Assembly: GCF_000372725.1 (NCBI RefSeq)
Contig: NW_005198467.1
Location: 511,619-568,112, forward strand
Source: Emiliania huxleyi CCMP1516
Taxonomy: Eukaryota; Haptophyta; Isochrysidales; Noelaerhabdaceae
DNA: 56,494 nt
Reading direction: 5' to 3'
Shown: positions 9,026 through 19,797 of the stretch, piece by piece
Layout: each line of letters opens with the position of its first letter
Position numbering within the stretch: position 1 is the stretch's first letter
Position numbers and translations under genes: made by a program
The notes under the pieces: model-generated
Seen by the model: only the letters and a program-made list of their open reading frames with translations
The model's database searches: none
What the model was told of the DNA's origin: nothing

Positions 9026-10550
9026 ACATACATTTGATGGGAAGAGGCGAAACACAGTCCGACCAACGACTGGGACACCAACGCGGTATGGGTGGACGCT
9101 AGACGGGCGATGACGGTCACACAGGAGCGACACACAGAACCACAAGACAAGACACTCAGCCAACGTGGCTGCCACACATCCTGAGCGAACTCCCCTAGTC
9201 ACCCGCGGCCGGACTCCATCCATCCGGCACGCGTCGCTGGGCGCTCAGAGCTGCGTCCCCTGCTCGCCACCCCGACGCCCAAGGCGCCCGAGTCGAACGA
9301 CAGGCGGCACGCGATGACTGGTTGCAATCCCGCCGACCGCGAGGCCGCGGGATGATGTGTGCGTGGTCACGTATTGGGTCTCGGAAGCTCCCCTCTCGGG
9401 CTAGGAGCCAGTGCGCCAGTGCGCGCCAGTCCCGTGCCCAGTGTTGTGCGAGGGAGTTGTCTGCTCAGAGGGGTGGTTGACGGGTTGAGGGTTGAGGCCC
9501 CCCCTCAACCATCTGGTTGACGGTTGAGACCCCCCGTCAACCCTTTAGTTGGGGGTTGAGGCCTCCGGGGCGTATTCACAGGCTCGCGCGTGATCACAAG
9601 ATTGGAACAGCCCTGCCGCCAAAAAAATCGCTTCGCCTGCGGCGCGCTCTTGCGGTCCTCGTACCTTGAGCGCAATCCATAAGTAGGAGACGCTCACTGT
9701 CGCCATTCAGGCGCCTGATCCTTCAGCAAAGCGATGGCCTACCAGGTACGAGTTCAGATGCGCGCCCGGCAGAAGACGCTTGTGATGCCGCATGCATGCA
9801 GTGGAATGCGCACAGAGAACGGACGGCAAGAGAAGGCAAGGGAAGGAAGATAAACGGCTGGTGAAGCTCAGCTCACGGCGTAGTATTGCGGTCACTAACC
9901 ATTCACGGCAAGAGTCACGGTGAATGCTGCCGCATAAAAGCAACAGAGTCGCGGTTGGCGCGATGGTCTTGTCGCGGTTATATAACGACTTGACGTTGCA
10001 CACGGCCATAGACGCAGTATCTGTTTGGCGAGCCTCAAGCAGCGAAAGCAGGCGCGAGAAATTAATGTCAATCCTGAGATCTCAATTTTGGCGCTAGTTT
10101 CGTTTTCTGGTACATCATGACGACTTGGGTCTCATGTAGCTCTCGACGGCTCTTCGACGGCTCTTTCTGGTTGGATCAGACAGTGCTATCAGTCAACAAC
10201 ACAATGCCGAGAGCAGGGCGGCCTTCGAGCAGGGCGGCCTTCGAGGCAACTAAGTTCCTGCTGCATTTTTCATCGTACAACTTGATGGCGGGCGGACGTG
10301 TCGAGCATGGAAGGCGGCCATTGCTCAAACCTGTTCGAGTTGGCCTCCGGGAACAAGGGTGCGTGGCCGGCGCGGTCTGTTTCACGTGCAATAAGGGCAA
10401 CGCCATCAAAATCGCGAACATGGGCCGACATGCCTCCGACATTTCTCAGGGCTCGCGGACGGAAGCTCTGCAGACAGCCAGACCGCTCTGCGCGGTCGGA
10501 CGACTTTTTCAGACTTTGCTACCATGTAGATTGTTCCGCGCGGCCGCCCA
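9026..10550. other. Intergenic, no supported gene
   Basis: Moderate-GC DNA with no frame showing protein-like composition. It holds the repeat cluster at 9471-9563 and a 'gtgcgcgccagtcccgtgcc' word at about 9408-9430 that belongs to the dispersed 'actggcgcgcactggcac' family also seen near 7950, 17030, 45520 and 48640. Confidence 0.5.
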
Positions 10551-13500
10551 TCACACGGGCGCGCTGCTCCGCCGCCTGAACATGAGCCGTCCCGACGCCC
10601 GGCGCTCCGTGGCGGGGGCCCGCCGCGTGCTGGGCCACCACCTCGTGCCGCCCCTGGCCCGGCTGGACGGTGCGGAGGAGCCCTCCTTGACGAGCGTGTG
10701 CGAGAGCACCGCGAGGGCGGCCGCGCGGTAGTCTGGCGCGTGGAACCACGGCAGCGCGATCTGCGAGTAGAGCTTGTCGTCGACGAGGTGCTGCGGGGTC
10801 TGGGCCATCACCTGCTCGAAGCGGCAGCCGTCGTCCTCGGGCTCGAGCATGTGCACGAGCAGCAGCCTGCCCATCTCCACGCCGCCCGCCGGCTCCTCCG
10901 ACTCCGAGTCCGCCCCCGAGGCGGAGGACGAGGAGCGCACGCGCTCGCTAGCCTCGCCCACCGCTCCGCCGTGCTTGGGCTGCGCCCGGCCCGACGCCTC
11001 GCCGAGGGAGTCTTGGCGGCTCTGCACGTTCGATCCGAGAGTGAGTGAACGCCCGCGGCCTTCTGCTTCTGCGAGGCACTTCTCGTTGACGTCGCCGTCG
11101 CCGTCGACGTCCACGCCCGTGAGCGCCTCGAGTCGATTCGTCAGCTTCGCCAACCCACTGGCTGCCTCTTGGCGCTGCCTCAACCGCTCGTTGGCGCGCA
11201 CCGTCTCCTTGAAGGCTGCTCGCCAGCCGCACACCTCCCCAGCGAGCGCCTGGTGTGGCCACGTGAGACTGTCTGGCAGTCTGAGACGGGCTGTTGGACA
11301 GGAGAGACGGCCCGCCCCGGTCTCTCAACGAGCAATCGCGCGAGGGGCCGCAAGGAGGGCGAGCACCAAGCAGGCACCCTCCCCGTCGGCATCCTCTCAC
11401 CCCGGCTGCTCTCGGCTGCTCTCGGCTGCTCTCGGCTGCTCTCGGTGTGCTCTCGGCTGCTCTCTCGGGGGAGCACGCCTCCCCGTCGGCGCCCTCAAAG
11501 GTGCGCGCGTTGAGAACGAGGAGCGGCAAGACCCGCCCGCCGCCAACGCTCGCGGGAGCCTCGACGGCGACGCAGCCGGCGACCGTCGCGGCGAGCTGCG
11601 ACGCGACGCGGCGCGCGCCCGGGTTGTGTCGCGAGTAGAGGAGCGTCAGGCCAGGCCCAGGCCCCAGCCCCGCCGCCGGCTTGAGCTCCTTGTGCAAGTA
11701 CAGGTCGGCCGACTCCCACTCCACCTTCTTGGCCGGCGCGCGCGGCGCCATCGCCCTCGCGGTGGCCCGCCTCGCCGCCTCTGCCGACGCCGACTTGGCT
11801 CGCTCCAGCTTGCCGCTCGAGCTTCCGCCGACCCGCGACTCTCGGGGAAGAGTCGACGGCTCGCTGGCCACCCTGGCTATCTCACCCCCTCCGCCCGCCT
11901 GCTTGCCCGGCTCCGCGACCGCCTCGCCGCCGCCGGCGGACAGCACGACGGCGACGATCTTCTTGAGCGTCACCTGGAGGCACGCGGTCCTGTGCAGTCA
12001 GGGCACGTGGGGGCGGGGGGCGGTCCCTCTAGTCCGAGACTGGTGTGGTTCTGTCCCTAGTCCCCTCGGGGGGCTTGAAGCCAAGAATGTGTTCTTTCTT
12101 CTGGAGCGTCACCAGCTGGAAGGTGATCTCGGGTGATCTCGGGTGATCTCGGGTGATCTCGGGTGATCTCGGGTGATCTCGGGTGATCTCGCGTCACCAG
12201 CTGGAAGGGGGCGGAGCGGAGCCACGGCACCACCGCCCGGCTGCCTACGTGTAGGATCATGTTATCTATGATTCTCAGAGTGGATCATCTGTACCAATCT
12301 CAGAAGCGTTAGCGATGAGTTGTTACAGGGATCCACTGTGAGAATCATAGACAATGTGATTATATACGTATCGCTCTTATTATGATGCCGAAGAGGTGCG
12401 CGCGGCACTCGTCGGGGCACTGGTCGCGCAGCTCCTCGAGCGGCGCGCCTATGCCCTCGGGTGATCTCGGGTGATCTCGGGCGATCTCGGGTGAATCTAG
12501 GGCGATCTCGGGCGATCTCGGGCGGATCTCGGGTGAGCTCGGCGCGCCTCCGTGGTTCTCGTCAGACTCGTGCACGACGACGACCGGCTTGCCTAAGGTA
12601 CACAGGAAGCTTCCGAGAAGGCTCCGCGGGGAGGGGGGGGGGGGGCTCGGCAGGACGCGTGCACGAGCACTGCCGGCTCGTGCCCAGCCGGCGAACGGCC
12701 GTGGGTTCGGGTACTATGGGGGTAGGGGAGGGTGGTGGGTTCGGGTACTATGGGGTAGGGGAGGGGCTCGCGCCCAGTCGGCAGGCGGCCGTGTACTCGA
12801 TCTTGCACGCCTTGGAGGTGAAGTAGCCGCGCGAGAGGAAGAGGAGCACCACGTCTGAGGCGGCGACGTTGTCGGCGAGCGTGCCTGTGTTTCGCCGTCG
12901 TCGGGGCACGCGATTCTGTCTAGGCCCAGGGCGAGTGGTGGCGGGGGGCAGTCCCACCGGTTCTGCTGCGGGTGTTGTGTAGTCCTGTCCCTGGTCTCGG
13001 GTGGGTGGGTGGGGGGGGGGGGGGGCTTGCAGCCAGAATATGCTACCAGGTCACAGTATGGGAAAGGGACGTATTCACAGCAGTGTCGGGTCACGTGGGG
13101 GTAGGGGAGTACCAGTGACGTGACGTGACGTGATGACGTAATGTCCGGCTGGATTTTTTCTTCGGGTGGAATATGCTCTCTCTGTCGGCGAGCGTGCCGA
13201 ACTCCTCTAGGTCGTCGACGTCGAGGAAGATCTTCATCTGCGGCGCGAGCGTGGCGAGCCGCCGCTTGATCATGTGCACCTGGTCGGGTTCGGGTACCGT
13301 GTGGGGTAGGGGAGGTTGGGTTCGGGTACCGTGGGGTAGGGGAGGGGCGAGCCGCCGCTTGATCATGTGCACCTGGTCGGGTTCGGGTACCGTGTGGGGT
13401 AGGGGAGGGTGCGCTCGAAGGGTGCGCACCTGGTCTTGGCCGCTGCTCCACGTGTGCGAGAGAAAGAGGTGGTACTCGCCGCTCGCCTAGAAGGAACCCG

Positions 13501-16500
13501 CCGCGGCTCGCATTCACCGAGCAGCCGGCGGCGGGCGGCCACCTCGCGCCGTCGGCCTTGGAGCGCAAGCGCGGCGGCTTGCGGGTGGAGCGCCACACCT
13601 GCAGGACATGTCTCGGACATGTCGCGGACGCGTCCCGGACACATGTCCGGCTTGGCGCGTGGAGCGGGCCACGCCAGCTGGCGGCGCCGCTTCGCGAGCT
13701 TGAAGTGCCGCACGACCAGCAGCACGCCGGCGGCGAGGAGGAGGAGGGCGGGGCCGAGCACTGCACCGAGGACCACCTGCCTCTGCCTCTCTCGCTCCTC
13801 CGCCTCCCTGGCGCGCTGCTGCGACGCGGCGAGGTCCGCCGCCAGCCGCTCCCGCTCGACCACGAGGCGGTCGCGCGGGGGGCTGCTCCCCCCGCCCAAC
13901 CAGACCCACATCGGGTCTGGCTCGGGGAGAGCGGAGGTCGCGTTCTGGGCGCACGCCTCGCCGCCGGGCGTGAGGAGCGTGCTGAGCGAGTAGCGGAGCA
14001 CCGCGACGTCGGCAAGCTTCTCGCCTAGATTCGATCCCCTTCGATCCCCTTCGATCCGCTTCGATTCCCTTTGCGACACGTCGGCGAACCGCTCGCCTCC
14101 TCCGCCGCCGCCCGCCGGCTGCAGCTGCCAGTTGAACATTGCGATGTCGAGGCCGTTTGTGGCGCGGTCGCCGAGCCCCTGCTTGAAGCCAACCTAGGAG
14201 AAGTGGGACGAGGCAAGCTTGGCTTCAAGATCTGACCCCCCCGTCTCCGCCACGCCGCCCCAAACGAGACTGTCGGTGCTTGGCGGGAGGAGGCGGAGAG
14301 GGAGGCCCGGTGGGAGGAGGCGGAGAGGGAGGCCCGGTGGGAGGGGAGGGAGAGGGAGGCCGCCTTGGGGGAGTTCTTCCATGTGGGTTGGGCCGAACGG
14401 GTCGGAAGCCCCTCCCCCATGGGCATCCACCCCCGCAGGCAATTCCTGCAGAGTGGCAGGGTTCGCGGCGGCTCTTCTCCCCTCTCCCCTCCCTGGCTAT
14501 AAGCCAACCTCGCCGCTCGCCCCCGAGAAGGCCAGGCCGCGGATCGCGGCGGCCAGCTCCTGGCCGCGCGCCGCCGCCGCCGCGTGGTCGCGCAGCGCGC
14601 CGTCCGTGCCGTTGGAGCTGCAGTTCTGGATCGCGAGGGCGATGGCGGCGGCGGCGTCGTACGCGTAGCTGCCAACCTCCGGCGGAGGGCCGCGAAAGTC
14701 GGCCGCCGTGAGCCGCGACGCGTTGTACCTGTGTTCACAGCGCCGACGGTGTGAAGAGACGCCGTGCTCCGCAGCTGCCCCGTGAGCCGCCGCGATGTAC
14801 CCGTTGTCGCCGCTCGGCCCGACGCCGCCCTCGCCGAGCGCCTCGCAGCTCTCGGGAGTGAGCTGACGCCACGCCGCCTCGTACCTAATCACTCGCTCAC
14901 CACTCCTCATCACAGCTGTGAGCATGAGTGAGCTGGCCTGCCGCCGCGCCGCCGCGTACCGCGCGTAGCCCGCGCTCGACTTTTGCGAGATGAAGACCTG
15001 GTGGAAGGTTCGGGGAAGGGGTTCGGGGAAGGTTCAGAAGCTTCAGAGACGTTTGCGAGATGAAGACCTGGTTGAAGCCGGCCAGCTTGCCGTACAGCCC
15101 CGCCGTGAGCTGCCCCGCCGCCAGCAGCGCGCCTAGGAAGGTTCAGAGAAGATTCGGGGAAGGTTCCCAGAGCCTCTGCCCCGCCGCCAGCATCGCGCCG
15201 AGGTCCGACGCAAAGAAGGAGTCCGGTGCGAACCAGGCGTAGGGCGCGTCGAGCATGCCGAGCTCGTCGGCCGTCGCGAAGATCGCCGGCAGGTCCACAT
15301 CAAAGGCAATCAGCAGGACGATGTTCGCGGTGACGATGCTGTGTGGGGGAGAGGGGAGGGGGGCGTAGGTGGTGCAGAAGGCGGGTCGTGATGGCCGGGA
15401 GGACAGGGCGGTGGCGTGAAGGAGAGAGGCTGACGGCGGTGGGGAGGGCGAGGCGGAGGGGTGCGGGGGAGCGGGTGGGGGAGATGGGGAGTACGCCAAC
15501 ATCTTCACCGCGTGAATACAGCGGAGAGGAAGACAGGTCGGCGGTCCCGGTGCTACGGCCGGGGACAGTGTGCCTCGTGCCGGCTCCCGAGCCAATCGTG
15601 TGCAGCGCGTGTGTGTGCGTGTGGGCCCGTCCTCCCTGCTAGGAGGCGTGTAGCACTGACACACTGACTTTGCTCCGCCCGAGACGAGCCCCTGCACCGC
15701 GCGCGCGGCAGAGTCCGCGTTGCCGTACTCGAAGGTGCTCACCCGCGAGAGGGTGAGGCCGCACGCGGCGGCGTTGCGCGAGACGGCCTGCATGTACCCG
15801 TTCGCGTACTCGTCCGCCACGCTGATTGCGGAGAAGTGCTCCCAGCCTGTGTGGGCGTGTCGTGGGCGTGGGCGTGTCGTGGGCGTGTCGTGGGCGTGTC
15901 GTGGGCGTCGTGGGCGTGGGCGTGTCGTGGGCGTGTTGTGCGGGTGTGTCTGCGAGTGTGCCGGGGGTGGTGGTGGTGTGGGTAGGGTGGAAGCGGAGGA
16001 GTGTGTCGTGAGTGGAGACATCGAGCCGGAGATGTCTGACTCGGCACACCCATGTTGCGGAGGACGGTCACCATCGCGGCCGCGCTGTCGCTGTCGCTCG
16101 GGAAGGTTCGCGCAAACAGAGGGAAGAGCTTTTGGTCGGAGAGCGCGGGCGTGGAGGACCAGTAGCTCACCGCGGGCATGACGTCCTCCGTCTCCACGTA
16201 CCCGAGCGGCACGCTGACGGCCGAGCGCGCGGCGCCGACGATCGACGAGGCGCCGTTAGCGCGCGCGGCTCGGTACGCCGTGACCCCCGACGCCGGGTCC
16301 GAGCGAGTGTCTAACAACACGTGCTCAATCGAGCTGTTGAGGCCGGCCAGCTCGGGAATCACGGACCCGTCGCCCTTGCGCGCATGATCGAGTGCCAAGA
16401 GCGCGAGGCAGGCGACACCCTGCCAAAGCTTTGGGAGCGCCTCACCGCGGTTCGTGAGGCGCAAGAGCAGTGCGGTCCGCTCGGCCTGTCGTTCCTTGCA

Positions 16501-16569
16501 CAGGTAGGGCACGCAGACGGGTTCTTTACCCGCGGCGAGCTGTGGCGACATCGCTGCAAAGGCGAGCAT
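10551..16569 (-). CDS. Receptor: PBP-type ectodomain, TM helix, two TIR-like domains
   Basis: Exons, inferred by protein continuity: 16569-16050, 15846-15669, 15338-15199, 15132-15068, 14997-14960, 14884-14801, 14728-14509, 14193-14097, 14024-13675, 13598-13512, 13486-13430, 13279-13198, 12884-12774, 12592-12548, 12448-12389, 12244-12198, 11973-11491, 11249-10551. They total 3363 nt (1120 aa) and stay in frame. Residues ~50-420 form a type-1 periplasmic-binding/ANF-receptor-like ectodomain (GVACLALLALDHARKGDGS, WSSTPALSD, NIVLLIAFDVDLPAIFATAD). Around 530 is one hydrophobic helix (VLGAVLGPALLLLAAGVLL), followed by basic residues. Next is a TIR-like domain: YHLFLSHTWSSGQDQ, KIFLDVDDLEEFGTL, VVLLFLSRGYFTS, KPVVVVHESDENHGGAP. 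A second, diverged TIR-like unit follows: LTLLYSRHNPGARRVASQL, RLLLVHMLEPEDDGCRF, PQHLVDDKLYSQIALPWF. The likely role is ligand sensing with TIR-type signalling or NADase output; no catalytic Glu was verified. No signal peptide is visible. The 5' end may be incomplete: an acceptor-like CAG precedes GVACLALL and a SINE-like copy lies just upstream. Confidence 0.8.
11403..11466. repeat. Intronic array, ggctgctctc unit
   Basis: About six copies of ctcggctgct inside the receptor intron 11490-11250. Confidence 0.8.
12123..12190. repeat. Intronic array, ggtgatctcg unit
   Basis: Seven tandem 10-bp units in the receptor intron 12197-11974. The array is bracketed by two copies of cgtcaccagctggaagg (about 12108 and 12192), themselves copies of the exon junction. 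Confidence 0.85.
12458..12537. repeat. Intronic array, ggtgatctcg-like unit
   Basis: The same gatctcggg unit as at 12123-12190, in a different intron of the receptor gene (12547-12449), with variant units. Confidence 0.8.
12711..12766. repeat. Introner-like family A, receptor intron 12773-12593
   Basis: Two units of ggttcgggtactatgggg and taggggaggg (sense CCCCTACCCCAyrGTACCC). The array is flanked by near-duplicate 28-nt stretches covering the exon end and original intron start (sense copies beginning ACGGCCG at about 12795 and 12707). Confidence 0.8.
13289..13409. repeat. Introner-like family A, receptor intron 13429-13280
   Basis: Three family-A units (sense CCCCTACCCCACACGGTACC) interrupted by a perfect 27-nt copy of the downstream exon start at 13372-13346; the true exon starts at 13279. 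Confidence 0.9.
13600..13650. repeat. Introner-like family B, receptor intron 13674-13599
   Basis: Tandem ggacatgtctcggacatgtc-type units. The intron starts with a diverged copy of the next exon start (sense GCGTGGCCCGCTCCAC against GTGTGGCGCTCCAC). Confidence 0.8.
14280..14352. repeat. Intronic array, ggaggcggagagggaggcc unit
   Basis: Three to four copies of a ~26-bp purine-rich unit in the receptor intron 14508-14194. Confidence 0.75.
15850..15945. repeat. Intronic array, gtgtcgtgggc unit
   Basis: About eight copies of gtgtcgtgggc in the receptor intron 16049-15847. Confidence 0.8.
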
Positions 16570-16609
16570 TTCAGCGCGTCCGCTCGACGGCCTTGCTTGA
16601 GAGGACGCC

Positions 16610-16776
16610 GTCGAATAAAAGAATTTTACGATGCAAGCCCCTCTCACAGCAGACTGGCTCGGACTGGCACTACAAATGGCACAGCAGGCGACGGCCCCTT
16701 ACGGGTCGTCAAAGAGGCCGGCGTACTCCTCCGGCCGCTCCTCCCCCTCCCAATCCTCCCCGTCGAATAAAAGAAT
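16610..16776. mobile_element. SINE-like short element, copy 2, with 15-bp target duplication
   Basis: The core 16636-16760 appears identical to 7588-7712. It is flanked by exact direct repeats GTCGAATAAAAGAAT at 16610-16624 and 16762-16776. They differ from the duplication around copy 1 but share a GAAkAAAAGAAT theme, suggesting an A-rich target preference. It lies immediately upstream of the receptor gene's readable 5' end. Confidence 0.7.
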
Positions 16777-17381
16777 CTCTCGATGTGCCTGCGTCTTTTC
16801 TTTCTTTTCTTTCTTTTTTGGACTCGGGACTGGCGCAAATAAAAGAGTTTTGGGAACGCTCTCGCAAGAGGAGGCAGGTTGTGTTTCTTTTCTTTCTTTG
16901 GGAGGGAAGGGGGGGGGGGCGTGGCGCGCACTGGCACTACGTAACACCAAACGGAAAGCGGTGCCCCCCAAACAAATCAGAAAAGGCGCGATACAGAAAC
17001 AAAAGATTTACCCTGACAGGGGGCGCGGGACTGGCGCGCACTGGCACGGACACAGGCAAAAAAAGAATTTGACAAATTCTCTCTCACAAGAGACAGAGAC
17101 AGAAGAGAACGACGCGACAGAGGAGGAAATGACAAGGGAGAGAACGACGAGAGTGGGACGACCGCGAGGTGGCATGAAGGCTGCAGCGAGAAGCGGCGAG
17201 AGACTGCGAAGAGAGATAGGAAGAGGCAGACTCCCTAGGGTGGGCGACGGCTAGCGCATCACACACCTCTCCTTAAAATCCCTGTGTGGTGGCGGCGTGC
17301 CGTCCTCCCATCCCTCCCTTGGGTTGTCTGTGTTCTTTCTTTCTTTCTGAAAATATAAAATGAACTCGGCATGCTGTTTTC

Positions 17382-17515
17382 TTGCTGAGTTTGGTGGGAA
17401 GGGGCTTGAGGGGCGGCCGCCAACACGATTTGCGGGAAGAAATCGCACGCAACCGCGCTCGTCGCTCCCGCGTTGTCCCCGCCCTCGCGCCTCGGCCTCG
17501 CTGATCGCCGCAAGC
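17382..17515. repeat. Dispersed repeat R3 (copies at 31617, 34169, 36661)
   Basis: A unit from 'cttgctgagtttggtgggaa' through 'ctcgcgcctcggcctcgctg'. Full copies lie at 17382-17515 and 31617-31745, a 5' part at 34169-34262 and a 3' part at 36661-36710, all in the same orientation. Just upstream (17273-17340) is an inverted copy of another family, R4 ('gggatggga' / 'ggcacgccgcc'), also found near 42055, 45385 and 45855. Confidence 0.75.
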
Positions 17516-17611
17516 GCAAGAATTTACGGTATGAGAGAACGAAAAATCCACGGGGCGCGCACGTACACCAACCAAGATCGGCAAAGCCCCTCCTAGGCCA
17601 TGCTCTCTAGC

Positions 17612-18452
17612 TCAGACGCAAAGAGCAAGTGCCTTCAGCCCCTCCGCCATGCCCTCCGCGTCCGCTACTTGCTTCGCAACCCCCTCGGCCTGGGCGGTTA
17701 GGATCTTCTTCACCAAGGCGTGCACGTCGGCACCGACGACGCCGAGGACTTCGTGCGCCTCGCAGAAGGCGAACCACTTTTTAGTCTTCTCCAGCTTATC
17801 GAATGGCTTTTCCCATCCGAGCGAGATGGGCGCCAGCTCAACCACAAAGACATAGGTCGGGTAGAGGGCACAGTCTGCCAGCGAGAGCTCGCCCGCGGCA
17901 AAGGGACCGTCGCTGTCCAGCAGCCCCTCGATCACCTCGAGCTGCTTCCAGAGGTCTGCAGCTCTCCCCTTGCGCTCCTCCAGCGGCATCTTTTCCTTGT
18001 ACATGGCGCCCTGGTTGGCCCAGACGGCAGGATCAGTCGTGCAGTTCGCGCCGCTCACGTACATATCGTGAATGCGCAGCAGCAAGCGCGCCTACCGATA
18101 CCCTGACATGGTGCGTGGGCTTGGGGGTGGGGGGGGGGGTACGAGCTCCGAGGAGGAACGCCTTTGTCCTTGCCTCTAGCGTCGACGGGAGGCAGGGCTC
18201 GGTCAGTCGGCGCGAGTACTTGTCCGCGAGGTATTCGACAATCACCTGCGACTCGAAGACTGTGTCTCCAGCGGAGGTGATGAGCGCAGGCAGCTTTGCC
18301 ATTGGGTTGATGGCGCGGTAGGCGTCTGTGTCGAGGCCGCCATAATCAAACGGCGACTTGATGGAGACCTCGTGCTCTAGCCCATTTAGGCGCAGGAAGA
18401 TCATCACACGTGCGCAGTTGTTGGTCGGCACGTAGATGAGCGTGTCGGCCAT
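17612..18452 (-). CDS. Glutathione S-transferase family protein
   Basis: Two exons, 18452-18162 and 18091-17612, give 256 aa. The N-terminal thioredoxin-like domain begins MADTLIYVPTNNCARVMIFL, with TNNC where the catalytic Ser/Cys/Tyr lies in other classes. It continues with NPMAKLPAL (cis-Pro) and FESQVIVEYL, whose Glu-Ser binds the gamma-Glu of glutathione. The second exon is the all-helical domain (ARLLLRIHDMYVSG, SLADCALYPTYVF). Expected reaction: conjugation, or thiol transfer and isomerisation if the Cys is catalytic; the class is not resolved. The intron uses a GC donor (AAG|GCGTTC) and its first bases resemble the downstream exon start. Upstream lies a dispersed repeat rather than a recognisable promoter. 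Confidence 0.85.
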
Positions 18453-18572
18453 GCCGCGTGTGTCCGGATGCGTAGGTACTGTTAAGAGATCGTAGTACAA
18501 GGATGGCAGGGCGCCTGTACCGGCTCGGCACGCGAACCTGCCAGAGCACCCGTCCGTCCCACGCATGCGCAA

Positions 18573-18890
18573 TTTTTTTTTGAGAGCGCCTTCGTTGTTA
18601 ATAGTAAGGTAAGGTAAGGTAAACGTCTCCACACACACAAAGTGGTGGGGCAAGGGGGGGCGACCCTCGCATCTCCACGCCCGGACACGGGCAGGAGCCC
18701 CACGGCATTCAAAGTGCAAGCACCGACCGGCCCGGTGCCAAACCCAATGGTCCTCTGCGAGCGGTCCTCCGTTGCAGTCACGCACACGCACACGCCATGC
18801 CGCACCGCGCGCCCGCCCACCGCCCCGCCCAGGCGGGAAAGAGACGAGGAGATGGGACAGCGAAGGAGGAGTACGAGCACGTATGGGAGA
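18573..18890. repeat. Dispersed repeat R5 (direct copy at 28885-29072)
   Basis: Both copies start at 'gagagcgccttcgttgttaa' and end near 'gagtacgagcacgtatggga'. This copy has about 130 extra bp (18605-18735) that begin with gtaaggtaaggtaagg, a word also found at 46-100. Either an insertion here or a deletion in the other copy. Confidence 0.75.
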
Positions 18891-18899
18891 ATAAAAATT

Positions 18900-19797
18900 T
18901 TTCCCCCTAAGGTGACCGGGGTATTAGGCACTGCGGCAGAGTCCCTTGTGAGTTTAGTGTGACGCCCAGCGAGGGGCGTGCCTCTCCATGATCGAATGCG
19001 CGGGTGCGCATTCACACACACAAAACACAAACAAACTCTCTCAAAACACACTCTCTCTCTTCACACACTCCAACTCCGGGATATTACGTCACGCAAAAGC
19101 AACTCAATTGCTTTTACGTGATTACGCGGCACGCGGCTATACGCGCCGAGAGCGCGGATTTGCTATTTGGGAGCAATTGCGATTGCATCGCTATTTCGGG
19201 CGTATCGGCGCGCCGACGCGGTCGCCGAAGTTTTGTAGTCTATTCTCTCTACTGACGTATTGGTTTCTGATAATATATTTTGTTTCCACATTCCAGTCAC
19301 CCTAGGGCCGCACGCGCCGCGCGCCTCCTCCTTACCGCCCACGCACCCGACGGTGCGTGGAGCAGCACCGTGACTTCTAGCGACGTACGCTGCTCTTTGG
19401 TACTCTTAAAACGATCGTGTGGGCTGCGGCTGAGTGTGAGTCCTGAGCGTGACCTGAGACCTCCTTGGACCTTGCCGACCGAAGGAGGCTTGAAGGACCA
19501 CGTGCGCTCTTGGGGATGTGAAGAGTTGCAAGAGAGCTCAAGCCCCATTCCTGCCCAAAACACATCTCTGTCCCCGGGGGATGCGTGTGTGCGTGTGGAG
19601 TGCTGTGCCAAAATCTAAAAACCAATATGGCGAAAACGACACTCCGGGGTGCGGCTCCCTCGGACACACACCGCGCCCTGCGTACTCTCTCTCTCGCCCC
19701 CGCGCCCCGGGGGGCTCACGGCTCAGCCCGGCGGAACCATCGCGGCCGTCAGCGGCAGCCGCCGCCCGCGCACCCCGCCCCACCGTGGCGGCCGCCC
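18900..19797. other. Intergenic; no supported gene
   Basis: No convincing coding frame. 18917-18946 ('accggggtattaggcactg') and 19082-19102 together match, in reverse complement, the compact block 34287-34345. About 130 bp separate the two parts here but not there. Confidence 0.5.
19089..19121. other. Hairpin-forming inverted repeat
   Basis: Arms TCACGCAAAAGCAA (19089-19102) and TTGCTTTTACGTGA (19108-19121) pair at 13 of 14 positions around a 5-nt loop. An extended version of one arm recurs inverted at 34287-34307, suggesting a mobile-element terminus. Confidence 0.6.

Noticed and set aside
10117..12060. Plus-strand ORFs of 200-430 codons
   Set aside because: Antisense to the receptor's C-terminal exons; composition is Arg/Ala/Ser-biased with no domain.
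12714..14015. 433-aa minus-strand ORF rich in RTRPGAHDQ
   Set aside because: Out-of-frame reading across several receptor exons and family-A intron units.
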